Shown: positions 1-9,773, counted from the stretch's first letter. The stretch: DNA of 64,000 nt from Flavobacteriales bacterium (GCA_020635815.1 JACJZB010000002.1:385053-449052); one strand, 5' to 3'. Numbers and translations: made by a program. The notes: a model not told the origin generated them from the letters alone.

Positions 1-381
1 AGTATTGTAGCAATACATGATGGAGTTAGGCCCTTGGTAAGCTCAGAAACAATTACAAAGTGTTTTAAAGAGGCTGAATCGAAAGGCAATGCAATTCCTT
101 CAATTGATGTAGTAGAATCATTAAGACACGTTTCTAAGCAAGACAATTCTAACAAAGCTGTTGCAAGAAATTGTTATCAATTAATACAAACTCCACAATG
201 TTTTTCTTCTTCACTTATTTTAAAAGCATACGAACAAACATTTGATACTAGTTTTACAGATGATGCATCTGTTGTTGAAGCTTTAGGTGAAAACATAAAC
301 TTGGTAGAAGGAAACAAAGAAAACATCAAAATTACCTCTCCAATTGACTTGAAGATAGCAGAGGTGCTACTCAACACTTAA
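1..381 (+). CDS. ispD: IspD, 2-C-methyl-D-erythritol 4-phosphate cytidylyltransferase (C-terminal part)
   Basis: The reading frame is open from base 1, so the 5' part of this gene lies outside the window; 126 codons remain. IspD adds CMP to methylerythritol phosphate in the non-mevalonate isoprenoid pathway in the cytosol. The visible part has family hallmarks in order: a strand with IHDGVRPLVS, then QTPQCF, then DDASVVEALG, and finally NIKITSPIDLKIAE close to the end. The normal IspD length is about 220-230 residues, so roughly the last 55% is present. The stop overlaps the 3' end of the convergent coiled-coil gene by 15 bases. Confidence 0.93.
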   Translation, partial: SIVAIHDGVRPLVSSETITKCFKEAESKGNAIPSIDVVESLRHVSKQDNSNKAVARNCYQLIQTPQCFSSSLILKAYEQTFDTSFTDDASVVEALGENINLVEGNKENIKITSPIDLKIAEVLLNT

Positions 382-837
382 TTTTTTAAGCTGAGTTTTT
401 AATTTTTCCGATTTAGAAGCAAGTTTTTTTACTTTCTTTTCGTTTTTCTTAACCTCTTTTTTCTTCTTGTTAATTTTTGATTGAAGGTTTTTTGATTGTT
501 TGGCAAGCTTTTCACTTTTACCTACCATTTTATCTCTTTTCTTACTAATCTTAGTTGTTTTCTTCGAGTCGTCAATATTGTCAATCAATTTTTCACTCTG
601 TTTTTTTAAATCTTTGTTGGCAGAACTTAAATCTTTATTTTTTCTATTTAATTCATCGGTAAGTGATTCTACCTCTTTTTTTAAGTTTTCAATCTTGGCT
701 TGTGTTTCAGTTTTGTTAGTAGCTAAGCTTGTAATTTTTTTGGTTAACTGTGTAATCTTTTCAGTGTTATCAGTTTGTCCAAAGGTTAAGGTAGTTAAAA
801 AAACAGCTACAATTAATAATAAATTTTTTGTTTTCAT
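367..837 (-). CDS. Secreted coiled-coil protein of unknown function
   Basis: The 156-residue product starts with a clear signal peptide (MKTKNLLLIVAVFLTTLTFG followed by Q) and then consists almost wholly of Lys-, Glu- and Ser-rich heptad-like sequence from about residue 24 to the end, as expected for one long coiled coil. No catalytic motif or lipobox is visible. Short exported coiled-coil proteins of this kind are common in Bacteroidota but I do not recognise a named family. It converges with ispD and overlaps its last 15 bases, and it stands alone on its strand apart from the amidohydrolase 44 bases upstream. Function unknown; periplasmic location is inferred from the signal peptide. Confidence 0.75.
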   Translation of the reverse strand: MKTKNLLLIVAVFLTTLTFGQTDNTEKITQLTKKITSLATNKTETQAKIENLKKEVESLTDELNRKNKDLSSANKDLKKQSEKLIDNIDDSKKTTKISKKRDKMVGKSEKLAKQSKNLQSKINKKKKEVKKNEKKVKKLASKSEKLKTQLKKLSVE

Positions 838-881
838 GATCGATTTAGTTTTATGTGGAGCGAAATAACGAAAAGAAAAGA

Positions 882-2051
882 TTATGCTAAAACTTTTACG
901 CGTGATTTTTTGGTCAGTGTTAAGTTGTTAAGATTCATATTTTCAATTAAATTAACACCAGGAGTTTTTCCTTTTTTAAAAGACCCCAATTGATTAAACT
1001 TTAAAAATTTAGCACCATTGTATGTTGCCCATTTTATTAAGGCTTCTAAATCAATTTCTGGATTTGATTTACTGATTGTTTTTAGTTCATCTAAAACAGA
1101 CAAACTCCAGTTAGAGGCATAACTGTCGGTACCAATGGTGCATTTTTCATTGATAAATAGTTGAAAGTTGGGTAATTTGTTTTCAATGTAAAGGTTAGCA
1201 TTTGGACAAAAAGCCCAATAAATATCACTATTGTAGTTCTTTGCCCAATTAATATCTTCTTTATCGGTAAACGTATTGTGAACCAATAAGGTGTGATTTA
1301 GCTTTTCATACTTTTTAAGAAAGGAAGCTAAAGCATTTTCTCCAGTATGTTTAAAGTTGGTTTTTTTTGCAATTTCTAAAAACTCAAATAAATTACCGCT
1401 TCCATTTTTATAAAGCTCGTTCTCACTTGCTGTTTCTTGATTATGAATGCTCACTAAACTTTTATTAGTAATACAGTGTTTGTTTATCAATAAAGATAAT
1501 GGGTCAGAAACAGAATAAGTAGCATGAGGAGTTATTGAAACTCGTTGAGCATCAAAATACTCATTAAATAATTTTGTAGCTTGATTAAAAGCCTCGTCGG
1601 CAATTTTAGGATCAGAACCAAAAACCTCAATAAATGTATGGTAAAATAAATTTCCTTTTCCCTTTTGTTCAAATGTTGAGTTACCATTAGAAATATCGCC
1701 CACCGCAACAATTCCGTTATTTTTCATTTCTAACTCAGCTTCTATAATAGCATTTAATCGTTGCTCTTCTGTAAATTCATTTCTTTTAGTAATAATTTCT
1801 TTTATAAAACCATGAAGCTGAGTTTGCTCACTTATTTGATTTTTTAGGTAAGACAATTCTAAGTGGCAATGTGTATTTACAAAACCAGGGCAGATAATTC
1901 CGTTATGAATTTCTACATCATCCCAATTAATTTCCTTTTTTTGAGGATCAAGAAGGTCAATAACAACTCCATTATCTTCAATTATTAAAACCCCATTTTT
2001 AATGGGAGAAGAATTTCCGGGAAAGATGTAATCTGCACTTATTTTTTTCAT
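882..2051 (-). CDS. Amidohydrolase of the cytosine/S-adenosylhomocysteine deaminase-like type
   Basis: This 389-residue protein has the metal-dependent amidohydrolase layout: a small N-terminal beta domain with GIICPGFVNTHCHLE (metal ligands H61 and H63), a mid-protein VSIHNQET histidine, LLVHNTF, and TIGTDSYASN with the aspartate ligand near residue 305. Related enzymes deaminate adenosine derivatives or guanine-type substrates; the substrate cannot be read from the sequence. No signal peptide, so it is probably cytosolic. The gene is divergent from rlmN with a 71-base gap that holds a repeat fragment and promoter-like boxes for both genes. The ATG at 2051 is 5 bases from a TATTTTTG box, which would give a nearly leaderless transcript. 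Confidence 0.85.
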   Translation of the reverse strand: MKKISADYIFPGNSSPIKNGVLIIEDNGVVIDLLDPQKKEINWDDVEIHNGIICPGFVNTHCHLELSYLKNQISEQTQLHGFIKEIITKRNEFTEEQRLNAIIEAELEMKNNGIVAVGDISNGNSTFEQKGKGNLFYHTFIEVFGSDPKIADEAFNQATKLFNEYFDAQRVSITPHATYSVSDPLSLLINKHCITNKSLVSIHNQETASENELYKNGSGNLFEFLEIAKKTNFKHTGENALASFLKKYEKLNHTLLVHNTFTDKEDINWAKNYNSDIYWAFCPNANLYIENKLPNFQLFINEKCTIGTDSYASNWSLSVLDELKTISKSNPEIDLEALIKWATYNGAKFLKFNQLGSFKKGKTPGVNLIENMNLNNLTLTKKSRVKVLA

Positions 2052-2056
2052 CAGCT

Positions 2057-2064
2057 CAAAAATA
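2057..2064 (-). promoter_or_regulatory. -7-like box (TATTTTTG) for the amidohydrolase gene
   Basis: On the minus strand TATTTTTG matches the Bacteroidota -7 consensus TAnnTTTG exactly. It ends 5 bases before the start codon. I see no TTG at the expected -33 distance, so the assignment is tentative. Confidence 0.4.
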
Positions 2065-2093
2065 CGTCATTGCAAGGAAGTAAGCAATCTCAT
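2065..2093. repeat. Degenerate interspersed repeat fragment (tcattgcaaggaagtaagca type)
   Basis: The bases between the divergent amidohydrolase and rlmN genes include a variant of a short palindromic-type sequence (consensus cattgcgaggaacgaagcaa, from memory) seen dispersed in many Bacteroidota genomes. Only one copy is seen in this window. Confidence 0.5.
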
Positions 2094-2108
2094 AATAAAA
2101 ACTAATCG

Positions 2109-2116
2109 TAATTTTG
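2109..2116 (+). promoter_or_regulatory. -7-like box (TAATTTTG) for rlmN
   Basis: TAATTTTG fits TAnnTTTG exactly and ends 7 bases before the rlmN ATG. If transcription starts about 5 bases downstream the mRNA would be almost leaderless. No good -33 TTG is at the usual distance. Confidence 0.45.
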
Positions 2117-2123
2117 TTTTCGG

Positions 2124-3173
2124 ATGTTAGAAAAACAAAACATAAGAAGCCTTACAGAAGAAGAGTTAAAAGCTTTTTTTACTGCAAATGGAGAAAAAGC
2201 TTTTCGTGCTAAGCAAGTATTTGAGTGGTTATGGAAAAAACAAGCATTGTCATTTACTGAGATGACTAACCTTTCGTTGAGCACAAGAACCCTATTGGAA
2301 GAGCATTTTTTTATTAATGCGGTTACTATTGCAGAAAAACAAATTAGCTCGGACAGAACCATTAAAAATGCGTTTAAACTTTACGATGGTAAAATTACTG
2401 AAGGTGTTTTAATTCCTACACCAAAACGAATGACAGCTTGTATTTCGAGTCAGGTTGGTTGTAGTTTAACCTGTGCTTTTTGTGGTACTGGTCGTTTAGA
2501 CAGACTAAGAAACATTGAAGCAGAAGAAATTTTTGACCAAGTAGTTTTAATAAAAAATCAAGCCGAAGAGCATTACCAAACTCCGTTAAGCAATATTGTT
2601 TATATGGGGATGGGAGAGCCCTTGTTAAACTATAAAAATGTTCTAAAATCTATCGATCTAATTACATCAGAAAACGGATTAGGAATGTCTCCTAAACGAA
2701 TTACTGTGTCAACTGCTGGTATTGCCAAAATGATTAAAAAATTAGGTGATGATGATGTGAAATTCAATTTGGCTTTATCCTTGCACGCTGCAAATGATAT
2801 AAAACGTAGTGAAATAATGCCCATTAACGACCAAAACACTTTAGAATCGTTAAAAGAAGCACTGATTTATTTTTATGAGAAAACGGGAACACGCGTAACG
2901 TTTGAATACATTATTTTTAAAGATTTTAACGATAGCATTGAAGATGCCAAAGAATTGGGAGCCTTTTGTAAAGTAGTTCCTTGTAAAATAAACATCATAG
3001 AATACAACCCGATAGATGATGCTAGGTTTGAAAAAGCAGATAGTGATAAAACAGATAAGTTTGCGGCATTTTTAGAAAATAACTACAACTTAATTGTAAA
3101 TGTTCGCCGAAGCAGAGGAAAAGATATAGATGCAGCTTGCGGGCAATTGGCAAATAAGAATAAGGTGAGTTAA
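2124..3173 (+). CDS. rlmN: RlmN, 23S rRNA (adenine-2503-C2)/tRNA methyltransferase
   Basis: RlmN is a cytosolic radical-SAM enzyme that methylates C2 of A2503 in 23S rRNA and A37 in some tRNAs. The 349-residue protein has the expected length. It shows an N-terminal RNA-binding part (IRSLTEEELKAFF, FRAKQVFEWLWKK), the iron-sulfur motif C113-SLT-C117-AF-C120, the YMGMGEPLLN SAM-binding stretch, and the C-terminal AACGQL motif whose Cys339 corresponds to the transiently methylated cysteine. All catalytic residues that can be recognised are present. The ATG at 2124 gives the usual family N terminus. It is followed after 80 bases by polA on the same strand. Confidence 0.96.
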   Translation: MLEKQNIRSLTEEELKAFFTANGEKAFRAKQVFEWLWKKQALSFTEMTNLSLSTRTLLEEHFFINAVTIAEKQISSDRTIKNAFKLYDGKITEGVLIPTPKRMTACISSQVGCSLTCAFCGTGRLDRLRNIEAEEIFDQVVLIKNQAEEHYQTPLSNIVYMGMGEPLLNYKNVLKSIDLITSENGLGMSPKRITVSTAGIAKMIKKLGDDDVKFNLALSLHAANDIKRSEIMPINDQNTLESLKEALIYFYEKTGTRVTFEYIIFKDFNDSIEDAKELGAFCKVVPCKINIIEYNPIDDARFEKADSDKTDKFAAFLENNYNLIVNVRRSRGKDIDAACGQLANKNKVS

Positions 3174-3253
3174 CAAGATAGATATTAAAAGAACTTAACA
3201 AACCTTTATTTCACTTTTAAAAAAACGTATTTTGGATGTTCAAAATTTAAGAT

Positions 3254-6049
3254 ATGTCTAACGCTAACAAAAAACTCTTTTTACTTGACGCATTTGCACT
3301 AATATACAGAGCCTATTTTGGTTTTGGTAAAAACCACCGATATAATTCAAAAGGCTTAAATACTTCTGCGATGTTGGGCTTTACTAATACACTTATAGAA
3401 GTTTTAGAAAAACAAAAACCAACCCATATTGCAGTAGTTTTTGATGCTCCTGGAGCAGTGAATAGGGTTGATGATTTTTCAGATTATAAAGCAGGAAGAG
3501 AAGCCATGCCCGAAGATATTCGAACGGCAATTCCTTACATTAAACAAATTTTAGATGCCTTTAATATTCCTATTTATTTATTGGAAGGTTATGAAGCAGA
3601 TGATATTATTGGAACAATAGCCAAACAAGCAGAACAAGAAGGGTTTCAAACGTACATGATGACACCTGACAAGGATTTTGGGCAATTGGTTTCTGAGAAT
3701 ATTTTTATGTACAAACCTGCCGCGTATGGAAAACCTGCAGAAGTATTAGGAATACCAGAAGTATGTGAGAAATTTGGAGTAAAAAATCCATTACAAGTTA
3801 TTGATATTTTAGGACTTTGGGGAGATTCTGTTGATAATATTCCAGGCATACCGGGCATAGGAGAGAAAACATCAAAAATTTTAATTGCTAAATATGGTAG
3901 TGTTGAAGGATTAATTGAACATGCTCACGAGCTCAAAGGAAAACAAAAAGAAAATGTTATTGAATATGCCGAACAAGGGTTAATGTCTAAAAAATTAGCC
4001 ACTATAATTTTGGATGTTCCAGTAGAATATGACTTTGACGATTTTAAGGTTGAAGAACCTGATGAGCAAAAAATTACAGAACTATTTGCAGAGCTAGAAT
4101 TTAGAAACCTAGCAAAACGAGTATTGGGTAAAGAAATTCAAATTCAAGCTGCACCAGTTCAAGTTGGCGGACAAATGGATTTGTTTGGTAATGCTCCAAC
4201 TATAGATGAAAAAGAGGAAGAAATTGTGTTAATGGAGCAAAAAGATATTACGAATACAAAACACCAATATCATTTTATCCAAACAGTAGCCGAGCGAAAA
4301 AAATTAATTGATGAGTTGTTAAAACAACCTTCATTTTGTTTTGATACAGAAACAACAGGATTAGATACTTTAGAGGCTGAAATTGTTGGTTTAGCTGTTG
4401 CTTATAAAGAACACGAAGCCTATTATATTCCTTTTTCTGAAAATAAAAGCGAAGCAGTTAAAGTGTTAGAAGAGTTTAAAGGAGTGTTTGAAAATGAAAA
4501 GATTGAAAAAGTTGGACACAATATTAAATACGATTTAAACATTTTAGCAAATTACAATGTTAGATTAAAAGGGAAGCTTTTCGATACCATGATAGCTCAT
4601 TATTTAATTCAGCCCGACATGCGTCATAGCATGGATTTATTGGCAGAGGCGTATTTGGGATACAAACCCGTTTCTATTGAAACATTAATTGGTAAAAAAG
4701 GCAAAAAACAACTGAGTATGCGTGATATTCCGCAAGAAAACATAGTAGAATATGCTTGTGAAGACGCAGATATTACATTGCAATTGAAAAATGAGTTTGA
4801 GCCCAAAATGAATCCAACTCTTAAAAAATTGATGGATGAAATAGAATCGCCTTTAATTCCTGTTTTGGCTGATATGGAGCGTGAAGGAATTAACTTAGAT
4901 GTAGATGCATTAGCAAAATTCTCGATTGAGTTAGAAGATTCCATAAACATATTAACGAAAGAAATAATTGATTTAGCTGGAGAGGAATTTAATATAGACT
5001 CACCAAAACAATTGGGAGAAGTACTGTTTGACAAAATGCAGGTTGTAGAAAAAGCTAAAAAAACTAAGACGGGTCAGTATGCAACAGGTGAAGATGTGCT
5101 TTCTAAATTAGCTGATAAACATGAGATAGTTCCTAAAATTTTAGAATATCGTTCCTTAAAAAAATTAAAATCGACTTATGTAGATGCTTTGCCTGAATTG
5201 GTAAACCCGCATACACACCGATTGCACACCAGCTACATGCAAACTGTAGCGGCAACTGGACGGTTAAGCTCAAACAACCCTAACCTTCAAAACATACCAA
5301 TAAGAACGGAAAAAGGGCGTGAAATTAGAAAAGCTTTTATTCCAAAAAATAATGATTATACTTTGCTTGCAGCAGATTATTCTCAAATTGAATTACGAAT
5401 AATAGCAGCATTGAGCGATGATGAAAATATGCAGGAAGCCTTTGTGAAAGGAGAAGATATTCATACCGCAACAGCAGCTAAAGTTTTTGGTGTAGCCGTA
5501 AATGATGTTGATAGAGAAATGAGGAGTAAAGCAAAGGCTGTAAATTTTGGAATTATTTATGGCGTTTCTGCTTTTGGGTTGTCTCAAAACTTAAACATTT
5601 CGAGAACAGAAGCCAAAGAAATTATTGATACTTACTTTGAACAATATCCTAAGCTAAAAGCATATATGGATAACAACGTAATTCTGGCAAAAGAACAAGG
5701 TTATGTAGAAACCATTATGCAACGAAGAAGAAATTTAAAGGACATTAATTCAAATAACGCAATAGTTAGAGGGCATGCCGAGCGAAATGCTGTAAATGCT
5801 CCAATACAAGGCTCTGCGGCAGACATCATTAAAATAGCAATGATTAACATTCATCAAGAATTTGAAAAACAACAGTTTAAATCTAAAATGTTATTACAAG
5901 TACATGATGAATTGGTTTTTGATGTGTATAAACCAGAACTGGAGAAAGTAAAAGCTGTGGTAAAAGATAAAATGGAAAATGCAGTAAAAATTGCCGTTCC
6001 ATTAGAGGTAGAAATGTGTAACGCGGAAAATTGGTTGTTAGCACATTAA
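3254..6049 (+). CDS. polA: DNA polymerase I
   Basis: This 931-residue protein is a complete three-domain DNA polymerase I used in Okazaki fragment processing and repair. Residues 1-290 form the 5' nuclease domain (LLDAFALIYRAYFGF, YEADDIIGT, TPDKDFGQLV, GIPGIGEKT). Residues about 340-530 form the 3'-5' exonuclease domain, which looks active because the metal ligands are kept: D364 and E366 in FDTETTGLD, the Asp in HNIKYDLNIL, and the Asp in YACEDADITLQL. The C-terminal polymerase domain has D708 in AADYSQIELR, the O-helix region RSKAKAVNFGIIYG, and H884-D885-E886 in VHDELVFD. The TAA stop abuts the ATG of the next gene with no spacer. Confidence 0.97.
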   Translation: MSNANKKLFLLDAFALIYRAYFGFGKNHRYNSKGLNTSAMLGFTNTLIEVLEKQKPTHIAVVFDAPGAVNRVDDFSDYKAGREAMPEDIRTAIPYIKQILDAFNIPIYLLEGYEADDIIGTIAKQAEQEGFQTYMMTPDKDFGQLVSENIFMYKPAAYGKPAEVLGIPEVCEKFGVKNPLQVIDILGLWGDSVDNIPGIPGIGEKTSKILIAKYGSVEGLIEHAHELKGKQKENVIEYAEQGLMSKKLATIILDVPVEYDFDDFKVEEPDEQKITELFAELEFRNLAKRVLGKEIQIQAAPVQVGGQMDLFGNAPTIDEKEEEIVLMEQKDITNTKHQYHFIQTVAERKKLIDELLKQPSFCFDTETTGLDTLEAEIVGLAVAYKEHEAYYIPFSENKSEAVKVLEEFKGVFENEKIEKVGHNIKYDLNILANYNVRLKGKLFDTMIAHYLIQPDMRHSMDLLAEAYLGYKPVSIETLIGKKGKKQLSMRDIPQENIVEYACEDADITLQLKNEFEPKMNPTLKKLMDEIESPLIPVLADMEREGINLDVDALAKFSIELEDSINILTKEIIDLAGEEFNIDSPKQLGEVLFDKMQVVEKAKKTKTGQYATGEDVLSKLADKHEIVPKILEYRSLKKLKSTYVDALPELVNPHTHRLHTSYMQTVAATGRLSSNNPNLQNIPIRTEKGREIRKAFIPKNNDYTLLAADYSQIELRIIAALSDDENMQEAFVKGEDIHTATAAKVFGVAVNDVDREMRSKAKAVNFGIIYGVSAFGLSQNLNISRTEAKEIIDTYFEQYPKLKAYMDNNVILAKEQGYVETIMQRRRNLKDINSNNAIVRGHAERNAVNAPIQGSAADIIKIAMINIHQEFEKQQFKSKMLLQVHDELVFDVYKPELEKVKAVVKDKMENAVKIAVPLEVEMCNAENWLLAH

Positions 6050-9022
6050 ATGTCTATCCAATCTTCTTATATCAATTTTCTTCTTTTCAGTTTTTTAATA
6101 TTACTTGCTTCAGTTAATATTTCTGCTCAAGATTATTCATACAAACACTATGGGGTTGAAGATGGGCTACCTAGTTCTGAAGTTTACTCTGCTTTTCAAG
6201 ATTCTAAAGGATATATGTGGTTTGCCACAGATGCTGGTGTAAGTCGATTTAATGGTTACGAGTTTAAAAACTTTGATGTTAGTAATGGCTTAACAGACAA
6301 TACTGTTTTTTTAATTACAGAAGATCACAAAGGGCGAGTTTGGTTTGGAACTTTTAATTTAAAACTGTGTTATTATGAAAATGATAGTATTTATCCTTAC
6401 AAGTATAATGATGAAATAGCTCAAAAAAAACTATTCAAAAGAGCTTTACTTTCATTTTATATAGATGAAAATGAGACAATTTGGATGGGATTTTATGGTG
6501 AAGGCGTGTTTAGTTGTGATAAGAATGGAAAAATAAAACAAAGCATTGATCTTGAAAAAGAAGTTAATTCTAGTACTAAAACTTTTTTTGCCGATGGAAA
6601 AATATGGGGGGGAAGAATTAGGAATCATAAGTTAAAAAATAATGATACAATTTATACCCATACGAATGAAATATCTTTTAAAGACACCACACTAATAAAT
6701 AGGCAAAAACTTAATTATGGACTATCTAGAGGCAGACCATTTATTAATTTTAACGTCAATAAAATTAATAATGATTATTTGATAACTTTTTACGACAAGA
6801 TTACACTTCTTAAAAGGAGAGGTAATACTTTACAAGAAATTGACTTAACCTCTAATTTTTTAAAAAATACAATCATTTTATCGGTAAATATAATTCAAAA
6901 TTATATATGGATATGCATTGAAGGTAAAGGTGTTTATAAATATGAACTAGTAAACAATAAACTGCAAATTAGAGCACATTTTTTACCAAACGAGATTGTG
7001 TCGAGGGTTTATCAAGATAAAGAAAACGGATTGTGGTTTATGACATTAAAAGAAGGTGTTTATTATCTAGCAAATGAAAATATTAAACTTAATAAGATAA
7101 ATGAACATATAATTGAGGCAATAGAAATAGACACTTTAACAGGATACATATATATTGCTTTAGATGACAAAACAGTTGGTCAATTAAATAAACTAAATAA
7201 TAAATATTCCTATGATATTATTTCTGAAGGCGGTGGAAGTCTTTATACTTTAAAGTACAATTATAAAGATAGTACTCTATTAATCGGTGGTATAAGAAAT
7301 GGTTTTGAATATTTAAAAAAAGGCCAATTAAAGAATAAGAAAGATTTTGGGAATTTTTCTGTTAAGTCATTTATAATTGATTCAAGTAATATTTATGTAG
7401 TAAATAGTTTTGGAGTTAAGATAATAACAGGAGATAAAGAAATTTACAACTCCGCACATGAAGGACAACCTCGAATATGGGGTTCTAGTTTAATAAAAAA
7501 TAAAGATAAAATATGGATAGGTACAAATGAAGGTGTTAGGGTACTTAAAGATAAAACAATAACAGCACCTTTTGAAAAAAATAAATACCTGTCTGCCTCC
7601 ATAACTTGTATGGAACGGCTAGATTCAGCGGTTTTTTTAGTTGGAACAAAAAGTTATGGCGTATTAGTTATTAAAAATGACTCCATTATTAATATTATAA
7701 ACAATAAAACTGGATTAATAGGAAATTTAACCAAAACAATACATGTAGATAATCAGAAAGTGATATGGATAGGAACCAATACAGGATTAAGCAGAATAGA
7801 TTATCAAAAAAATAACACTTATCAGCTTAATAATTTTACCAAAAAACATGGCTTAGCCTCAGGAGAAATAATTGATATCTGCTCCTATAAAAATACGATA
7901 TATGTTGCTACACCAAAAGGATTAGTTGAGTTTGACAAGACCAAGATTAACGCCAATACTTCATTACCTAACATACATATTACATCATTGTATGTAAATA
8001 CTGATAAAAGAAAAATAAAGAACCAAACGCAACTAACATACAAAGAAAGTTTTATTACTATTTATTTTGAAGGTTTAAATTACAGAAGTTTAGGAGAAGT
8101 AGAATATCAATATCGTATGTTAGGAATAGATAGTAATTGGACAAGTACAACTACACGAATGGTTCAATACCCTACTCTACAGCCAGGAGATTATATATTT
8201 GAAGTAAAGGCTAAAAATGAAGATGGTTACTGGAGTAATCTCACTTCATTATCGTTTGCAATTAACCCTCCATTTTGGCTAACATGGTGGTTTATCTTAA
8301 CAGAGATTGTATTTGGACTTATTGTTACAACTTTCTTTTTTATAGTTAGAGAAAATCAAATTAAGAAAAAAGAGAGAGCGGAAAAAAAAATGGTTGAATT
8401 AGAGTTAAAAGCTTTACGTTCGCAAATGAACCCTCACTTTATTTTTAACACATTAAATTCAATTCAAAATTATATTGCTTTAAACGACTTTAAAAACTCT
8501 AATAAATATATTACTCAATTTGCTCGTTTAATTAGAACTGTTTTAAACCTATCCGAAAAAAATATGATAACCATTCAAGAAGAGATAGATGTGTTAAAGA
8601 TGTATATGGATTTAGAACGAATGAGATTTGACAAACAGTTTGATTATCAAATAAAAATAAGTGATGAGATAGATAACGATTATGATAAGATTCCTTCAAT
8701 GTTACTTCAGCCCTATGTTGAAAATGCAATATGGCATGGATTAATGAATAAAGGGGAAATAGGGCAAATAAAAATTGAAATACAATTAAAGGAAAACTAC
8801 CTTTGTTGTTCAATTGAAGATAATGGAATAGGACGTAAGAAAGCTGCCGAAATTAGTGCTAACAGAAAAATAGCACATAAATCAGTCGGCATGAGTATTA
8901 CCAAAGAAAGATTAGATTTGATAAGTAGCACAGACTTAAATATTAATATAATAGATATTGTAAACTCAGTAGGAGTTGAAATAGGGACAAAAGTAATTGT
9001 GAAAATACCATATAAAGAATAG
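6050..9022 (+). CDS. Two-component propeller sensor histidine kinase (LytS-type kinase domain)
   Basis: The 990-residue protein has a signal peptide (about residues 1-26, ending in ISAQ), a long periplasmic part built from two-component-regulator propeller repeats (for example DSKGYMWFATDAGVSRFNGY, KGRVWFGTF, NQKVIWIGTNTGLSRI), a Y_Y_Y domain (YRSLGEVEYQYRMLGIDSNW), one membrane segment near residues 745-765 and a short linker. The kinase domain is the His_kinase/LytS type with H796 in MNPHFIFNTLNS and an ATPase domain with LQPYVENAIWHG and EDNGIGRKKA. It should sense an extracytoplasmic ligand and phosphorylate the response regulator encoded 4 bases downstream. The ATG starts directly after the polA stop, so translational coupling is possible. 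The ligand is unknown. Confidence 0.93.
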   Translation: MSIQSSYINFLLFSFLILLASVNISAQDYSYKHYGVEDGLPSSEVYSAFQDSKGYMWFATDAGVSRFNGYEFKNFDVSNGLTDNTVFLITEDHKGRVWFGTFNLKLCYYENDSIYPYKYNDEIAQKKLFKRALLSFYIDENETIWMGFYGEGVFSCDKNGKIKQSIDLEKEVNSSTKTFFADGKIWGGRIRNHKLKNNDTIYTHTNEISFKDTTLINRQKLNYGLSRGRPFINFNVNKINNDYLITFYDKITLLKRRGNTLQEIDLTSNFLKNTIILSVNIIQNYIWICIEGKGVYKYELVNNKLQIRAHFLPNEIVSRVYQDKENGLWFMTLKEGVYYLANENIKLNKINEHIIEAIEIDTLTGYIYIALDDKTVGQLNKLNNKYSYDIISEGGGSLYTLKYNYKDSTLLIGGIRNGFEYLKKGQLKNKKDFGNFSVKSFIIDSSNIYVVNSFGVKIITGDKEIYNSAHEGQPRIWGSSLIKNKDKIWIGTNEGVRVLKDKTITAPFEKNKYLSASITCMERLDSAVFLVGTKSYGVLVIKNDSIINIINNKTGLIGNLTKTIHVDNQKVIWIGTNTGLSRIDYQKNNTYQLNNFTKKHGLASGEIIDICSYKNTIYVATPKGLVEFDKTKINANTSLPNIHITSLYVNTDKRKIKNQTQLTYKESFITIYFEGLNYRSLGEVEYQYRMLGIDSNWTSTTTRMVQYPTLQPGDYIFEVKAKNEDGYWSNLTSLSFAINPPFWLTWWFILTEIVFGLIVTTFFFIVRENQIKKKERAEKKMVELELKALRSQMNPHFIFNTLNSIQNYIALNDFKNSNKYITQFARLIRTVLNLSEKNMITIQEEIDVLKMYMDLERMRFDKQFDYQIKISDEIDNDYDKIPSMLLQPYVENAIWHGLMNKGEIGQIKIEIQLKENYLCCSIEDNGIGRKKAAEISANRKIAHKSVGMSITKERLDLISSTDLNINIIDIVNSVGVEIGTKVIVKIPYKE

Positions 9023-9026
9023 AGGA

Positions 9027-9773
9027 ATGATAGATGCAGTTATAATTGATGATGAAAAAAATTCTCGAAATGTATTAAAAAGATTGATTGAGGAATTAGA
9101 TACAGAAATAAGCATTATTGATGAAGCAGATGGCGTTATTGAGGGAGTAAAATTAATTAATACAGTTAAGCCTCAATTGATTTTTTTAGACATTGAGATG
9201 CTTGATGGTACAGGGTTTAATGTATTAGAAAGAGTAAATGAAGTTGATTTTAAAATAATTTTTACTACGGCGTATGATCAATATGCCATAAAGGCATTTA
9301 AATATAGTGCTATAGATTATTTACTTAAACCGATAGATATTGATGAGTTGGAAGATGCTATCTATAGAGCTAAAGATGCCATTAAAAATGAAGATCCTCA
9401 ATATAACCAGATAAGTAATTTATTAACTAATATTAAAATTTCTGATTCAGAAAAAAAAGTAGCAATTAAAAGTGCAAATAAAATAGACTTCGTTCAAATT
9501 AAAGACATTATTTGTCTTAAAGCAGAGTCAAGTTATACAGTGATTTATTTATTAAAAAATAGAAAAATAACAGCCTCAAAACCACTAAAATTTTATTCAT
9601 CAATATTTGAAGATGACACAACATTCTTTAGACTAGATAGAACATTCCTAATTAATGTAAGCTATATAAAATCTTACTCAAAAGATAAAGACACTGTTGA
9701 ATTAGAAAATGGACTAGAATTGCCTATTGCAAGAAGAAGAAGAAAGGAATTCTTAGACTTAATTAATTTTTAA
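9027..9773 (+). CDS. LytTR-family response regulator
   Basis: This 248-residue protein has an N-terminal receiver domain (acidic pocket D8-D9, phosphoacceptor D55 in IFLDIEML, conserved lysine in YLLKPID) and a C-terminal LytTR DNA-binding domain (ICLKAESSYTVIYL, FFRLDRTFLINVSYI, ELPIARRRRKEF). It is the evident partner of the propeller kinase directly upstream; only 4 bases separate the genes. LytTR regulators bind paired direct repeats near promoters. A strong terminator lies 140 bases downstream, closing the transcription unit that may begin at polA. Targets cannot be told from the window; the two exported proteins just downstream are possible ones, which is inference. Confidence 0.94.
   Translation: MIDAVIIDDEKNSRNVLKRLIEELDTEISIIDEADGVIEGVKLINTVKPQLIFLDIEMLDGTGFNVLERVNEVDFKIIFTTAYDQYAIKAFKYSAIDYLLKPIDIDELEDAIYRAKDAIKNEDPQYNQISNLLTNIKISDSEKKVAIKSANKIDFVQIKDIICLKAESSYTVIYLLKNRKITASKPLKFYSSIFEDDTTFFRLDRTFLINVSYIKSYSKDKDTVELENGLELPIARRRRKEFLDLINF

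Noticed and set aside
500..868. Plus-strand hydrophobic frame opposite the coiled-coil gene
   Set aside because: It is the antisense of a Lys-rich coiled-coil sequence, which gives Phe/Leu-rich codons on the other strand.
6040..6060. Possible polA-kinase fusion
   Set aside because: An in-frame TAA ends polA, and the kinase begins with its own ATG and signal peptide.
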